Positions 1 through 7,696 of a stretch of DNA of 64,000 nt are shown here, piece after piece; position 1 is the stretch's first letter; each line of letters opens with the position of its first letter. The position numbers and the translations under genes are program-made. The DNA is taken from assembly GCF_016583795.1 (NCBI RefSeq), contig NZ_NRRS01000002.1, forward strand, positions 1 to 64,000. Reading direction: 5' to 3'. Source of the DNA: Rhabdochromatium marinum (GTDB lineage Bacteria; Pseudomonadota; Gammaproteobacteria; Chromatiales; Chromatiaceae). The notes beneath the pieces are model-generated. The model did no database searches and had not been told where the DNA came from. It was given only the letters and a program-made list of their open reading frames with translations.

Positions 1-52
1 GGCTCACTTCGATGGTGATCTCTTCGCCCGAACGCCGAACAACCGTGGCCAT
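1..52 (-). CDS. 5' end of an unidentified gene, cut by the window edge
   Basis: A minus-strand ATG at 52 opens a frame of 17 codons (MATVVRRSGEEITIEVS) that runs off the window start. A good Shine-Dalgarno sequence (GAGGAG) lies about 6 bases upstream of the ATG, which supports a real translation start. Too little is present to assign a family. Confidence 0.4.
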   Translation of the reverse strand, partial: MATVVRRSGEEITIEVS

Positions 53-69
53 GATCGCTCCTCGCCTCA

Positions 70-261
70 TCATTTACAGAGGCTTAGAGCATACTCCTCG
101 AAATAACATCTTGTCGAGGCCGCACCCCGTCGGACTGGCTTAGGCCCTGGCTTTCTTAGCTTGAGCACGCGCTTGAGGCGTTGCTCCAGATCCTCAACAA
201 AGGCATCGGGACCGAGCGGCCGCCCGGTACTGGCATGGGTGTGCAGTCAGTCGCCAATGTC
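70..261 (-). pseudogene. C-terminal remnant of a REP-associated tyrosine (Y1) transposase
   Basis: Read on the minus strand, the frame gives D-I-G-D-stop-L-H-T-H-A-S-T-G-R-P-L-G followed by FVEDLEQRLKRVLKLRKPG and a TGA at 70-72. The TGRPLG...FVE.LE..L.R.L...K.GPKP pattern is the typical C-terminal tail of REP-associated transposases of the IS200/IS605-like TnpA_REP group. A TGA at 247-249 stands where a Trp codon (TGG) is expected, and everything N-terminal is missing because the MITE at 265-442 and the hydrolase gene follow directly. The assignment rests on the tail motif only. Confidence 0.55.
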
Positions 262-264
262 TAA

Positions 265-442
265 GAAGCTGTCTGAAAACCCGTTTATGACAGGATAGGC
301 GTGTCGGTTCATCGTGATCCCCCCTTGGCGCAAGGGCACCAGAAAACTCATCGGCTATCCTCATGAGGTAGCAGCGTCTCGGACTTTGCTCCAGAGGCTT
401 TGACCATTGATCGAAAGGGGAATTAGGTTTTCAGACAGCTTC
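265..442 (-). mobile_element. 178-bp MITE-like element, probably an internally deleted IS5-family copy
   Basis: Perfect 17-bp terminal inverted repeats (GAAGCTGTCTGAAAACC at 265-281 and its complement at 426-442) are flanked by a TAA direct repeat at 262-264 and 443-445. A 3-bp TNA target duplication and ends of this kind fit the IS427/IS1031 branch of the IS5 family. Inside, on the minus strand, an ATG at 312 follows a strong Shine-Dalgarno (AAGGGGGGA) and opens MNRHAYPVINGF, which soon stops in the terminal repeat. It therefore looks like a deletion derivative that kept the leader and first codons of a transposase. The ends and target duplication are visible; the family is inferred. Confidence 0.75.
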
Positions 443-1168
443 TAACCCTTGCCCCCGCGCGATCCTGTCGAGCAGACTGGCGGTCGACTCGGGATCGGCC
501 AGCATCATGTCGTGGCCGCTCCGAATACGATGGATCTCCCAGCCGCCACCGAGGGCACGCTCGACGGACATCGCAAGCGATGGCAACTCGGGGTCAGTAT
601 GTTCGATGTAGACCCGCCTGAGCGCATCCAGCGCCGCCGGCTCGAACGTCAAGCGATCGGTCAGGCATTTCAGCGGAAAGTCGGTCAACCGCGGCGTGAC
701 CAGCGCGCGCAGCCCGGGATCACGAATGCCCCATTGATCCAGGAATCGAGGCATCGCCGGCAATCGCCAGCCATCCCCCTGTTCCCGCGCCAAACTCAGA
801 TACCGATCACGCGTTTCCTGCGGCTGGACATCCAGCAGGCACTCACCCGGCCGGGCCAAGAATCCGCCAACCACCACGAGCGTGCGGACCTTTCCGGCCA
901 GCCGTTCTGCCAGCGGTCCAGCGAGGATCCCCGCATAGGAATGGAGCACCAGGACCGCATCGTCGATCGCCTCGAAGAAGAACAACTGCTCCAGATCGCG
1001 CAGATGCGTCCCAATCCCCACCTCGGGCGTCAGCAAGTGCGAACGCTCACCCTGCCCCGTCAACGAAGGCCTGTGGACCCGATGCCCCGTGGCAGTCAGC
1101 CGATCGGCCACCACGCGCCAACACCAGCCACCATGCATCGCCCCATGCACCAAGACCAAAGTCGCCAT
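431..1168 (-). CDS. alpha/beta-fold hydrolase with C-terminus altered by a MITE
   Basis: Predicted 245-residue cytoplasmic alpha/beta hydrolase of the EstC-like/pyrethroid-hydrolase type; substrate unknown. The oxyanion-region motif LVLVHGAMHGGWCW is at residues 4-17, the nucleophile serine lies in LVLHSYAG, and the catalytic His is in SGHDMML near the C-terminus. The ATG at 1168 has a GGAG eight bases upstream and starts exactly at the family N-terminus; an upstream in-frame ATG at 1261 would add 31 unrelated residues. The last four codons (LEAV) and the TGA lie in the target duplication and terminal repeat of the MITE at 265-442. Removing the element would give the ending LDIGD-stop, so the insertion changed the last residues but probably not the fold. 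Confidence 0.8.
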   Translation of the reverse strand: MATLVLVHGAMHGGWCWRVVADRLTATGHRVHRPSLTGQGERSHLLTPEVGIGTHLRDLEQLFFFEAIDDAVLVLHSYAGILAGPLAERLAGKVRTLVVVGGFLARPGECLLDVQPQETRDRYLSLAREQGDGWRLPAMPRFLDQWGIRDPGLRALVTPRLTDFPLKCLTDRLTFEPAALDALRRVYIEHTDPELPSLAMSVERALGGGWEIHRIRSGHDMMLADPESTASLLDRIARGQGLEAV

Positions 1169-1508
1169 TTCCAGTGCTCCAACCCCGATTGGGAAAGCCA
1201 GAAACCCGAGTATAGAACCCTGGGTCGGCCCCCTTCCCGTGACAGAGTGAACGAAGTCCACATGGACTTGATCGATCGACTAGCCGAGCAGCACATCCAA
1301 ACCGCCCTGAAGCGACTTGCCACCGATCTCGACAGCCGCCATGCGATAAAGGATATACCGCACATCATCAACAGGCTTCATGCGCGGAAGATTGTTGCCA
1401 GCACCAGGAAAAGCCACTCCCTCATTTTCCCGCCCCCTGCTCACTCGGCCTTTCCGTCACTTCAGTTCCCCGTGAGTCCATTCGCGGCCCCGCGACGCGC
1501 GGATTCCT
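1169..1508. other. gene-poor spacer between hydrolase and DUF6790-like gene
   Basis: No convincing gene. On the minus strand three very short frames are chained by ATGA overlaps; the last (1280-1381, 33 residues, MKPVDDVRYILYR...) could be a gene remnant. I could not match it to a family. No tRNA, strong hairpin or clear promoter is seen. Confidence 0.4.
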
Positions 1509-1796
1509 CTATTGCGCGTAAAGCAGTGCGAAGCCGACGACCGGCAGCAGTAGATCTGTCCAAAGAATCGACCCCGCATTACCTGGGGCTAGATTCTCTG
1601 TCGTTAGGATCTGATAGACATGTCCACCGGCCGCACCCAGCAAAAACAACGCCGGTGGGATAAAGGTCGCCACCCGAAATGAGAGACCTTGCCAGAACGC
1701 GATCACTCCGGCCACGCCCAAGATGAAAAAGGTAACTGTAGGATTCGACAACACAAGCTCAACAAGCTCAACAAGCTCAATGAAGGAAGCGATCAT
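1509..1796 (-). CDS. small integral membrane protein, DUF6790-like
   Basis: A 95-residue hydrophobic protein with three probable membrane helices (about residues 17-36, 43-62 and 77-94) and a conserved-looking GGHVYQ segment between the second and third. The pattern resembles the DUF6790 family of uncharacterised inner-membrane proteins. The ATG at 1796 follows GAAGAG six bases upstream and lies only three bases after the stop of the SDR-like gene at 1800-2690, so the two are probably co-transcribed. The N-terminal ELVELVELV is encoded by a perfect 9-bp triple repeat (1754-1780). Function unknown. Confidence 0.6.
   Translation of the reverse strand: MIASFIELVELVELVLSNPTVTFFILGVAGVIAFWQGLSFRVATFIPPALFLLGAAGGHVYQILTTENLAPGNAGSILWTDLLLPVVGFALLYAQ
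1754..1780. repeat. three perfect tandem copies of a 9-bp unit inside the DUF6790-like gene
   Basis: The unit CAAGCTCAA (plus strand) occurs three times without mismatch or gap. In the minus-strand gene it encodes repeated Leu-Val-Glu triplets just before the first membrane helix. Copy-number change would keep the reading frame, adding or removing three residues each time. Confidence 0.85.
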
Positions 1797-1799
1797 CGA

Positions 1800-2690
1800 T
1801 TACTCTTCTTTGCCGTTTTGAAAAACCGCCACCGACGACTCAGCATCACGAAGGGCGGAAAAGTACGCTCGCAACGAATGATTCCCATACTTGGGGGCAA
1901 GCATTTCCATCGACATGACCGTCAAAAAGAACTCGATCGGCCCATAGATTCGAATACCGGCAAACGTTCTGGCCACCTTGAGGGTCAGGTTCGCCACCCA
2001 CTGCGGGATATAGGTGATCTTGGGTTCACGCCCCAAAACTTCGAAGGCCATCATCGCGATCTCGTTCTGAGAAAGCACTTGCGGTCCACCGACCTCAAGC
2101 TCACCATCGCATTCGTCGATCGCATCGACGCAAACCTTCGCCAAATCTTCACCATGAATGGGATTCGATGTCAACTTGCCGTGACCCAAGAGATAGATCC
2201 GCCCTTTGTTCGCCATATCAAAAAACTCGGCTACATCCGAGAAAAAGCCATTTGGGCGGACAACACAGACGTCCAAACCAGAACCCTTCAATTCATCGAC
2301 AAACCGCTCCTTCGCATCACAGATCTTCAAGTGCCTGAGCTTGTTGCCATTTAAGACTGAAACATAGACAAACTTCTTGACCCCGCTACGCCTCGCCTCC
2401 TCCAACAGGTTCATATTCGCCTGATAGTCGACGTCCATGTAAGTGAGACCATCCTTTTGCCGCGTGATACCTACGGTCGAGATCACGACATCCATACCCT
2501 CGCAACAACCTGCGATCGATTTGGGAATCGTCACCTCCGCCTGGATGACCTCATCAACCTCGACCTGCTTGCGGTCCAAGGCCTGCGGATTGCGCACAAT
2601 TGCCCGGCAATGATGGCCGCGTCTTCGAAGCTCTTTCGCGATATAGCCTCCCAGATAGCCTGTCGCTCCCGCCAACAAGACGTTTTTCAT
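1800..2690 (-). CDS. NAD(P)-binding, NmrA/atypical SDR-type protein
   Basis: A 296-residue protein with an N-terminal Rossmann motif, GATGYLGGY (residues 8-16), followed by an RNP segment that suggests an NADP-type pocket. VVISTVGITRQKDG and VKKFVYVSVLNG are the usual beta4 and beta5 segments of atypical SDR/NmrA-like epimerase-dehydratase relatives. A classical YxxxK pair is not obvious, so catalysis is uncertain; redox sensing or a chaperone-like role is also known in this group. The ATG at 2690 is preferred over a GTG at 2708 because it starts MKNVLLAGATG directly at the Rossmann strand. Followed closely by the DUF6790-like gene. Confidence 0.75.
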   Translation of the reverse strand: MKNVLLAGATGYLGGYIAKELRRRGHHCRAIVRNPQALDRKQVEVDEVIQAEVTIPKSIAGCCEGMDVVISTVGITRQKDGLTYMDVDYQANMNLLEEARRSGVKKFVYVSVLNGNKLRHLKICDAKERFVDELKGSGLDVCVVRPNGFFSDVAEFFDMANKGRIYLLGHGKLTSNPIHGEDLAKVCVDAIDECDGELEVGGPQVLSQNEIAMMAFEVLGREPKITYIPQWVANLTLKVARTFAGIRIYGPIEFFLTVMSMEMLAPKYGNHSLRAYFSALRDAESSVAVFQNGKEE

Positions 2691-3278
2691 GCACGCAAAC
2701 CCCGCCACGCGATTCGATCAGAAAGAAAAAGGCCGGCTCACAGAGAACAAGGCAAAACCATCCACCTAAGGATCGCTGCTCACAAGGCCGCGGCCGTCGT
2801 TTCGAGCGCAGAATAGGTAGAGTAGAGAGCAGGCGTCCTGCATCCGTAGATCCGGCCTATCTGTTGCCGCCCCTTTCGTCTGGCGGTGCCTCAATAGCCA
2901 AATCATAGCCAAAGTATACCCCCCCTACTCCATCAATACGTGCATGCAGTTGTACTCGGCATAGGCTTTATCGCTGCGCGCCTCGATCGCGTCCCAGCAA
3001 AACAGGTTCGTTTGTGTCATGGCCACCAAGGGGTCTCTCCTCTTCAGGGGAGCGTCTCGGCAACGACAAGGATCCCTTGGTGGCCGCCCTTTTTCATCCC
3101 CTGTGGGGTGGCTGGGGTGATTGTTTCCGTCCTCGACTGAGCGTCATGCGCAAGTCATTAATTGTTCGTTCATCGCTGAGGCAAAAGAACTCTTACCCGA
3201 CTTCTAGGCTCATTCAATTCAGGGGGTTAGAGACTGCACAAATGTCTCCGGTTGTGAGAGCACGGCTTGGCTGCCGAC
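2691..3278. other. 588-bp intergenic region with inverted repeats, no gene assigned
   Basis: It lies between the 3' end of the haem-protein gene and the 5' end of the SDR-like gene, both minus strand. Open frames here lack homology-like features and ribosome sites. The only clear structure is the 12-bp inverted repeat at 3021-3085 and a smaller CCCC-TGT-GGGG hairpin just after it (3097-3107). No Fur-like or sigma54-like site was seen. Confidence 0.5.
3021..3085 (+). repeat. 12-bp perfect inverted repeat enclosing 41 bases, followed by a T-run
   Basis: GGCCACCAAGGG (3021-3032) and CCCTTGGTGGCC (3074-3085) are perfect complements. The inner 41 bases contain CTCCTC...GGGGAG, which can add a second stem. 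CCCTTTTT follows at 3087-3094 on the plus strand. It could be the terminator of an unannotated plus-strand RNA, or a REP-like palindrome; no plus-strand gene precedes it. Confidence 0.45.
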
Positions 3279-4277
3279 TCAGTTTCGCAGCGCGTCGATC
3301 AGGCGCCGCCACAAAGGTGGTTCGCGTCCGCCGGGTTCCGCAACCGCGCCCAGCATCGCCACCGCCCGACCCTGGTGGTCGTACAGCCGCAGATGTCGCA
3401 TCCCCCCACCTTCCACTACCCAGGCGGTGGCCAGCTCTTGGTGGGCAAGGCTCAGGGCGACATCCTTCCCGCGCAGCCAGCGGCGCCCCGCATGGAGTTG
3501 TGAATGCGTCAGCGACAGGCGGCGATACACCAATACCCCCGCATTCCCCGTCGCACACCACAAGGGTTGATGCTGGTCGGTGCAGATAGCAAGCAGGCCG
3601 GAGATCAGCTCGGGGTCGACGGCGCTGGCATGGCCCATTGCCCGCAGGCGATGGCTGTCCAACGCGAGGCACCCGGTCAGTTCCGCGAGATCGGCATCGG
3701 TCAAGCCCGGAATCACTGCGGCTGTGGTCTGGGCCAGGATGGCCCACACTGGATGCGAACCGACGTCATGCAGGGAGGACTGCTGGCGGCCCGACGCCAG
3801 ATCCAACCAGATGCGCGGGCCGCCCCCTCGGGTCTTTATCAAGGCGTCCAGCGCAAAGGCGAAACCCGGTGTCACCCGGCGAGGCAGCAGCCGCAGCAAG
3901 GTCTCCCCGCGCGGGCTTTCCAGGGTCAACGCGCGCCCCCCCGCCACCCCCCAAAGCCATGCCCATTGCTGGGGCAGCCACAGCACGACGCCGTCTTCAC
4001 CAACCGAGGTGCGCGCAACACCGCTTGCATCGAGGCGCGACGGCAACGGCGCCGGCATGGCCAACGTCAGAGCCGCGTTGCCCGCTTCCATCCACAGCGG
4101 CCCGAGGCAGCCGATATCCGCAAACAAGGCAACGGCCCGCGCTAGGCGATCCGCATCCAGGATCACTTCTGGCTCCGCTGCGCGTGAAGCCGTGCGGCGA
4201 CGCGTCGGCTGCTCGACGATTGCCCCGCCGGACTGCCCTAGGGCACCGCCCAGTACGCTATAAGGTTCTGCAAACAT
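3279..4277 (-). CDS. HemS/HmuS-like haem-handling protein
   Basis: A 332-residue soluble protein whose C-terminal half follows the HemS/ChuS/HmuS pattern: a GNAGVLVYR strand, a conserved Trp-rich turn, LAHQELATAWVVEGG, then LRLYDHQGRAVAML and a final WRRLIDAL helix. Family members bind haem in the cytoplasm and pass it on or degrade it. The N-terminal half is divergent and the usual haem-ligand His region is not clear, so enzymatic haem cleavage is uncertain. The ATG at 4277 has AGGA-type sequence just upstream; the in-frame ATG at 4361 overlaps the preceding gene and lacks a ribosome site. It lies downstream of a 113-residue Cys-rich protein whose promoter carries a Fur-like site. Confidence 0.65.
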   Translation of the reverse strand: MFAEPYSVLGGALGQSGGAIVEQPTRRRTASRAAEPEVILDADRLARAVALFADIGCLGPLWMEAGNAALTLAMPAPLPSRLDASGVARTSVGEDGVVLWLPQQWAWLWGVAGGRALTLESPRGETLLRLLPRRVTPGFAFALDALIKTRGGGPRIWLDLASGRQQSSLHDVGSHPVWAILAQTTAAVIPGLTDADLAELTGCLALDSHRLRAMGHASAVDPELISGLLAICTDQHQPLWCATGNAGVLVYRRLSLTHSQLHAGRRWLRGKDVALSLAHQELATAWVVEGGGMRHLRLYDHQGRAVAMLGAVAEPGGREPPLWRRLIDALRN

Positions 4278-4338
4278 AAATCCTGTCCTCGCATGGATAA
4301 AGAATGAATCGGTGTCGTCTCGTTGCGTACACGAGGGA

Positions 4339-4680
4339 TCAGCCGGGCTGATGACCGCCATGGCCAGCCAGCCAGAACCAATGGCGCACTAGGCCGCGAT
4401 AGGTGCAATGGCATTCGGGATCGCTGCACACCTCAGGGTGCCAGGCGAGACTCGCGCAGCAGGCACCGACCTGTTCAGCCAGAACCCGCGAGGGCGTGCG
4501 AACATAGCGCAGCATCAGATCGGCGACGCGCTGGCGCAGATGGTCCGCGCTTGGACGGGGCTGAATGTCTTCAAGCGAGAAGGCGTGGGGCTCGGACCAC
4601 AGAGTCGATATCTCGCAGCTATCGGCGTCGATTCGGGACTGGCTGCGAGCGGATACCGGTGACTCGGGAACATTAGACAT
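4339..4680 (-). CDS. Cys-rich small protein of unknown function, first gene of the haem operon
   Basis: A 113-residue protein. The C-terminal half carries LRQRVADLMLRYVRTPSRVLAEQV followed by CCASLAWHPEVC and DPECHCTYRGLVRHW, so five cysteines and several histidines are clustered, suggesting metal or Fe-S binding; this is inference. The first 40 residues look disordered. The ATG at 4680 has AGGGAG about nine bases upstream; a longer frame to 4767 runs through the Fur-like site and is unlikely. It ends 61 bases before the chosen start of the HemS-like gene, so the two probably form an iron-regulated operon. I do not recognise the family. Confidence 0.6.
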   Translation of the reverse strand: MSNVPESPVSARSQSRIDADSCEISTLWSEPHAFSLEDIQPRPSADHLRQRVADLMLRYVRTPSRVLAEQVGACCASLAWHPEVCSDPECHCTYRGLVRHWFWLAGHGGHQPG

Positions 4681-4718
4681 GGCGAAATCTCCCTGCAACT
4701 CAAACGGCAAAAATTCAT

Positions 4719-4737
4719 ATTGCGAACGATTCGCATT
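4719..4737. promoter_or_regulatory. Fur-box-like palindrome upstream of the haem operon
   Basis: ATTGCGAACGATTCGCATT contains the perfect 15-bp palindrome TGCGAA-CGA-TTCGCA (4721-4735). It is 39 bases upstream of the ATG at 4680 and shares the A(A/T)TGCGAnnGATTC pattern with the sites at 16915 and 17004. It resembles proteobacterial Fur boxes. The diguanylate cyclase gene starts divergently at 4870. Confidence 0.65.
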
Positions 4738-4869
4738 TAGAATAGACTGGGTTCTCGTGACAGTCAAGTGCCTTTGTTCACCCTGTTCTGCACCGGAATT
4801 TCACGATGTCACTTCCAGCCCCAGCCCCAGCCCCAGCCAACCCGAGCACTATTTACAACGACCGTCGCC

Positions 4870-5883
4870 ATGCAACTACGTCTGATTAACCGCGTGCACT
4901 TGTCTGTATTCATCATTCTGCTGCTTGGTTATGCAGGCTTCGGGCCGCTGCTCTACGGGCTCGAACTGGCCGCACTCGAAACCCTGGCCATCTTCATGCT
5001 GTTGAACCTGGTCGCACTTTATGCGCTGTTGCCGTTGTTCATGCCGTGGATTGCCGCGCGCGATATCCGTGCAATTCAAGCCGTGTTGACCGGACTCAAG
5101 CAGGGCAACTTCCGGGTGCCGATTCAAATCGCACCCCAACCCCAGGATCCTAATGACGAGAACGAACTTAACCGCCTGAAGCGCGACATCGAGCGCATGC
5201 GCGCCAGCATTTACACCCGCGAATCCATGGTCCATCGCCAGTCCGAGCGCATTCTCAAGTTGAACGAAGCCCTGCGGCGCGAGGCCACCACCGATCGACT
5301 GACCGGACTCTACAACTCACGCTATTTCTGGGAACGCATGGAGGATTGCCTGGAGGCTTACTGGCATCACGGAACGGCCTTTTCCCTGGCGCTGCTGGAT
5401 ATCGATTTCTTCAAGCGCGTTAACGACACCTATGGCCATCTCGGCGGTGACCGGGTGCTCGCCAGCCTCGGCGCCTTGCTGCGCGGGAACGCACGCGACA
5501 GCGACATCGCTGCACGCCTGGGCGGCGAAGAATTCGTTTTGATTTTGCCCGGTGCCACCGCCACTGCCACCGCAAGCCTGCTGGACCGCTTGCATCAGCA
5601 GTTGCGCACCACGCCCATCGTACTTGACGACGATCGTTCCATTCAGGTGACCGCCAGCATCGGCTATACCACGTTAGGCGAGCCGGGATCGGCGACGATC
5701 GACCACCCCGATCACGCATCGCCGCAGGAGATCGTCAAACGCGCCGACGAGGCACTCTATTGGGTCAAGCGCCATGGCCGCGACGCGGTCATGTCTTGGG
5801 ACGCCTTGCCGATCCCCCCAACGACGCCGATATCGAAACATCAGCACAGCAAGCAGTGCGGATATGTCAGAACATCCGCTTAG
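4870..5883 (+). CDS. membrane diguanylate cyclase (GGDEF protein)
   Basis: A 337-residue protein predicted to make cyclic di-GMP. Two membrane helices lie at about residues 8-30 and 34-60, followed by a HAMP/coiled-coil-like linker (80-130) and a GGDEF domain (about 140-325). The signature GGEEF is intact at residues 218-222, and DIDFFKRVNDTYGH is the metal and nucleotide-binding segment. An RxxD inhibitory site is not obvious before it. The ATG at 4870 opens directly on the first membrane helix; an upstream in-frame ATG at 4768 would add a Pro-Gln repeat encoded by tandem CCAGCC units and is unlikely. It sits inside the iron island, divergent from the haem operon. Confidence 0.85.
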   Translation: MQLRLINRVHLSVFIILLLGYAGFGPLLYGLELAALETLAIFMLLNLVALYALLPLFMPWIAARDIRAIQAVLTGLKQGNFRVPIQIAPQPQDPNDENELNRLKRDIERMRASIYTRESMVHRQSERILKLNEALRREATTDRLTGLYNSRYFWERMEDCLEAYWHHGTAFSLALLDIDFFKRVNDTYGHLGGDRVLASLGALLRGNARDSDIAARLGGEEFVLILPGATATATASLLDRLHQQLRTTPIVLDDDRSIQVTASIGYTTLGEPGSATIDHPDHASPQEIVKRADEALYWVKRHGRDAVMSWDALPIPPTTPISKHQHSKQCGYVRTSA

Positions 5884-5939
5884 GGCAGCGGCCGGGCATT
5901 GCGCATCATTGCATTCCCATGGCTGAAAACAGCAAAGGT

Positions 5940-6998
5940 TCAGCCTCCAACCGCATGCACGTTTTGGGATACTGTGGCGGATAACAAGGGATGCGAAGGC
6001 GCCTTGGCACTGCCTTGCAACAGCAGTAAACCGATCGCCAGGATGGCCAGGCCGCCAAGAATGGTGCTGATGGGACTCACCAAGCGCCAGTATGGGTGAG
6101 GACGAACGGGCAGGCGCTCCAGCCAATAATTGGCTTGCACCGCTAAGGTGGCCAAGAGCGAGACGGTAATGGCGGTTCCGAGTGACATGGCCAACACGGC
6201 CAGGATGCCTGCCAGCCAGAGGTTGAGCAAATTGGCCACGGCCAGCACCATCACCGCGCCGGTGCAGGGGCGGATGCCAACGGCCATCACCACCAGCAAC
6301 CGGGTGCCAAGCCCGGGGCTGGCTGCCACGGGCAGGACAGACTCCGCCGCGCAAGATGCCAGCGCTTGCCGATCGCCGCGCGCCCTTGCCGGGTCTTGGC
6401 TCCCACGCCAAGCCCAGAGTTTTCGCAGCCCACGCAGAATCAACCAAGCGCCCAGCAGCGCGACCAGCGTAAAACTTATCATGTTGACTAGGCGCACTTG
6501 CCCCACCGCATCGCGTGCCAACCAGCCACCGACCTTGACCAGGGCGAACACCAACACAATGGCGGTCACCCCCTGCGCCAGAGCGGCCAGGGTGGCGATC
6601 AGAACCCCTTGGCGCGCACGCTGGCGATGCGTTAACAGATACGTCGAAATGACCAATTTTCCGTGCCCGGGCCCGGAGGCATGCAGCACCCCGTACAGAA
6701 AACTGACCAGCACCAAAACACCGGCGGTTGTGGCACTGGGCGTGGCTTGCAGTTGACGCAAGCGCTCAGACAGTTGCCTCTGGAGTTGGCGTTGCTGTTT
6801 GAGTACCCAGGCGCGTGCATTCAACAGCACCTGCTCTACCACACCGGGCGTGGCTTGCACTGGATGACTCACCGGCGTCTGGTCGGGAGCAGCGCCGGTC
6901 AAAGGCGATGCCGGTGCCGACGGTGCCAAGGTGAGCATCAACATCATTATCAGCATCAGGACCGGCGCCAGTCGAGCTTTCAAGGACATCACGCGCAT
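5940..6998 (-). CDS. NicO-family metal permease (RcnA/HoxN-related)
   Basis: A 352-residue inner-membrane protein. After a signal-anchor there is a Pro/Gln-rich periplasmic stretch with a short coiled coil (about residues 60-90), then six or more helices. The motif HASGPGHGKLVISTYLL in the first core helix and VGIRPCTGAVMVL in the second half are typical of NicO-family transporters that move Ni2+, Co2+ or related divalent ions. The DUF1007 stop codon is seven bases upstream, so it is the last gene of a five-gene operon. The ATG at 6998 was chosen; 6989 is an alternative. Direction and metal cannot be read from sequence; iron is plausible from context. Confidence 0.75.
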   Translation of the reverse strand: MRVMSLKARLAPVLMLIMMLMLTLAPSAPASPLTGAAPDQTPVSHPVQATPGVVEQVLLNARAWVLKQQRQLQRQLSERLRQLQATPSATTAGVLVLVSFLYGVLHASGPGHGKLVISTYLLTHRQRARQGVLIATLAALAQGVTAIVLVFALVKVGGWLARDAVGQVRLVNMISFTLVALLGAWLILRGLRKLWAWRGSQDPARARGDRQALASCAAESVLPVAASPGLGTRLLVVMAVGIRPCTGAVMVLAVANLLNLWLAGILAVLAMSLGTAITVSLLATLAVQANYWLERLPVRPHPYWRLVSPISTILGGLAILAIGLLLLQGSAKAPSHPLLSATVSQNVHAVGG

Positions 6999-7005
6999 TA
7001 GACAA

Positions 7006-7680
7006 TCACTCGCATTGCATGTGAACCCACTCAGCAAAATGGCGCCCCAGATCCGGATCGCCCGTCTCATTCATCCCCAACGCGGCGGCCTGGGCCATCT
7101 GCGCCAGGGACGGATTAGGTGGCTGAATCTTGATTTGGCAGGCGGGCGCCAGAGCGTCAGTACGAATGGCATCCTTGCTCTCTTCGTGCAACATCTCGAT
7201 GTAGAAGGTCGGATCGGCAATGGCATAACTGAACCGACTGGCGGCCAGGGACCGAGGTTTGTCCAGCAGCACCTCGAAGGACAGTCGTAGGCGGTCCTGT
7301 TCGGCTGTCATCACTGAAGCCCCCGGGCTGATATCCACAATCGGTTCGCCTTCCAGTTCCAGCGTGGTGAAATACCGGTAGTCCGCAAGGTTCTCCAGGA
7401 TTCGCGCCGCGATGGCCGCAAGCCATGCCTCCTCGTTGGCGCCCTTCACCTCGGAGCCGACATCCTCAAGCACGATTTGGCTATAGTAGGGATCGAAGAG
7501 CCATTCCTGGTAAAGCCCGGTCAGCTCGCCCGCCTCATTGGCCATCACTGTCACCCGCAGATCGATCCAAGCGTGCGGATGCGCCCATGTCCAGGCAGGC
7601 AAACTCAACAGGATTACCGTGATGACAGAAAATATAAATTTTTGTGTATAACACAATCTAAATGAACAACAAAGGTGCAT
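7006..7680 (-). CDS. periplasmic DUF1007 protein
   Basis: A 224-residue exported protein of the DUF1007 family, which is commonly encoded next to NicO permeases. A signal peptide ends at WTWA, and the mature protein starts HPHAWIDL, a His-rich N-terminus likely to bind metal. The ATG at 7680 has GGAG nine bases upstream; the in-frame ATG at 7710 overlaps the end of the DUF4857 gene and has a poorly spaced ribosome site. With the downstream NicO permease it probably captures or delivers metal on the periplasmic side. The role is inferred from context. Confidence 0.8.
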   Translation of the reverse strand: MHLCCSFRLCYTQKFIFSVITVILLSLPAWTWAHPHAWIDLRVTVMANEAGELTGLYQEWLFDPYYSQIVLEDVGSEVKGANEEAWLAAIAARILENLADYRYFTTLELEGEPIVDISPGASVMTAEQDRLRLSFEVLLDKPRSLAASRFSYAIADPTFYIEMLHEESKDAIRTDALAPACQIKIQPPNPSLAQMAQAAALGMNETGDPDLGRHFAEWVHMQCE

Positions 7681-7696
7681 AATATTCGGCTCCAAC

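Noticed and set aside
1280-1381. 33-residue minus-strand frame (MKPVDDVRYILYR...)
   Set aside because: Too short and unsupported; could be a gene relic but no family recognised.
449-1663. 404-residue open frame on the plus strand opposite the hydrolase
   Set aside because: It has no domain-like sequence or ribosome site and lies antisense to a clear hydrolase; it is a high-GC shadow.
2940-3140. 66-residue plus-strand frame in the 2.7-3.3 kb gap
   Set aside because: No ribosome site or family features, and it runs through the inverted repeat.
4810-4840. Tandem CCAGCC repeats as part of the diguanylate cyclase N-terminus
   Set aside because: The ATG at 4870 fits the membrane-helix start; the repeat is in the untranslated leader.
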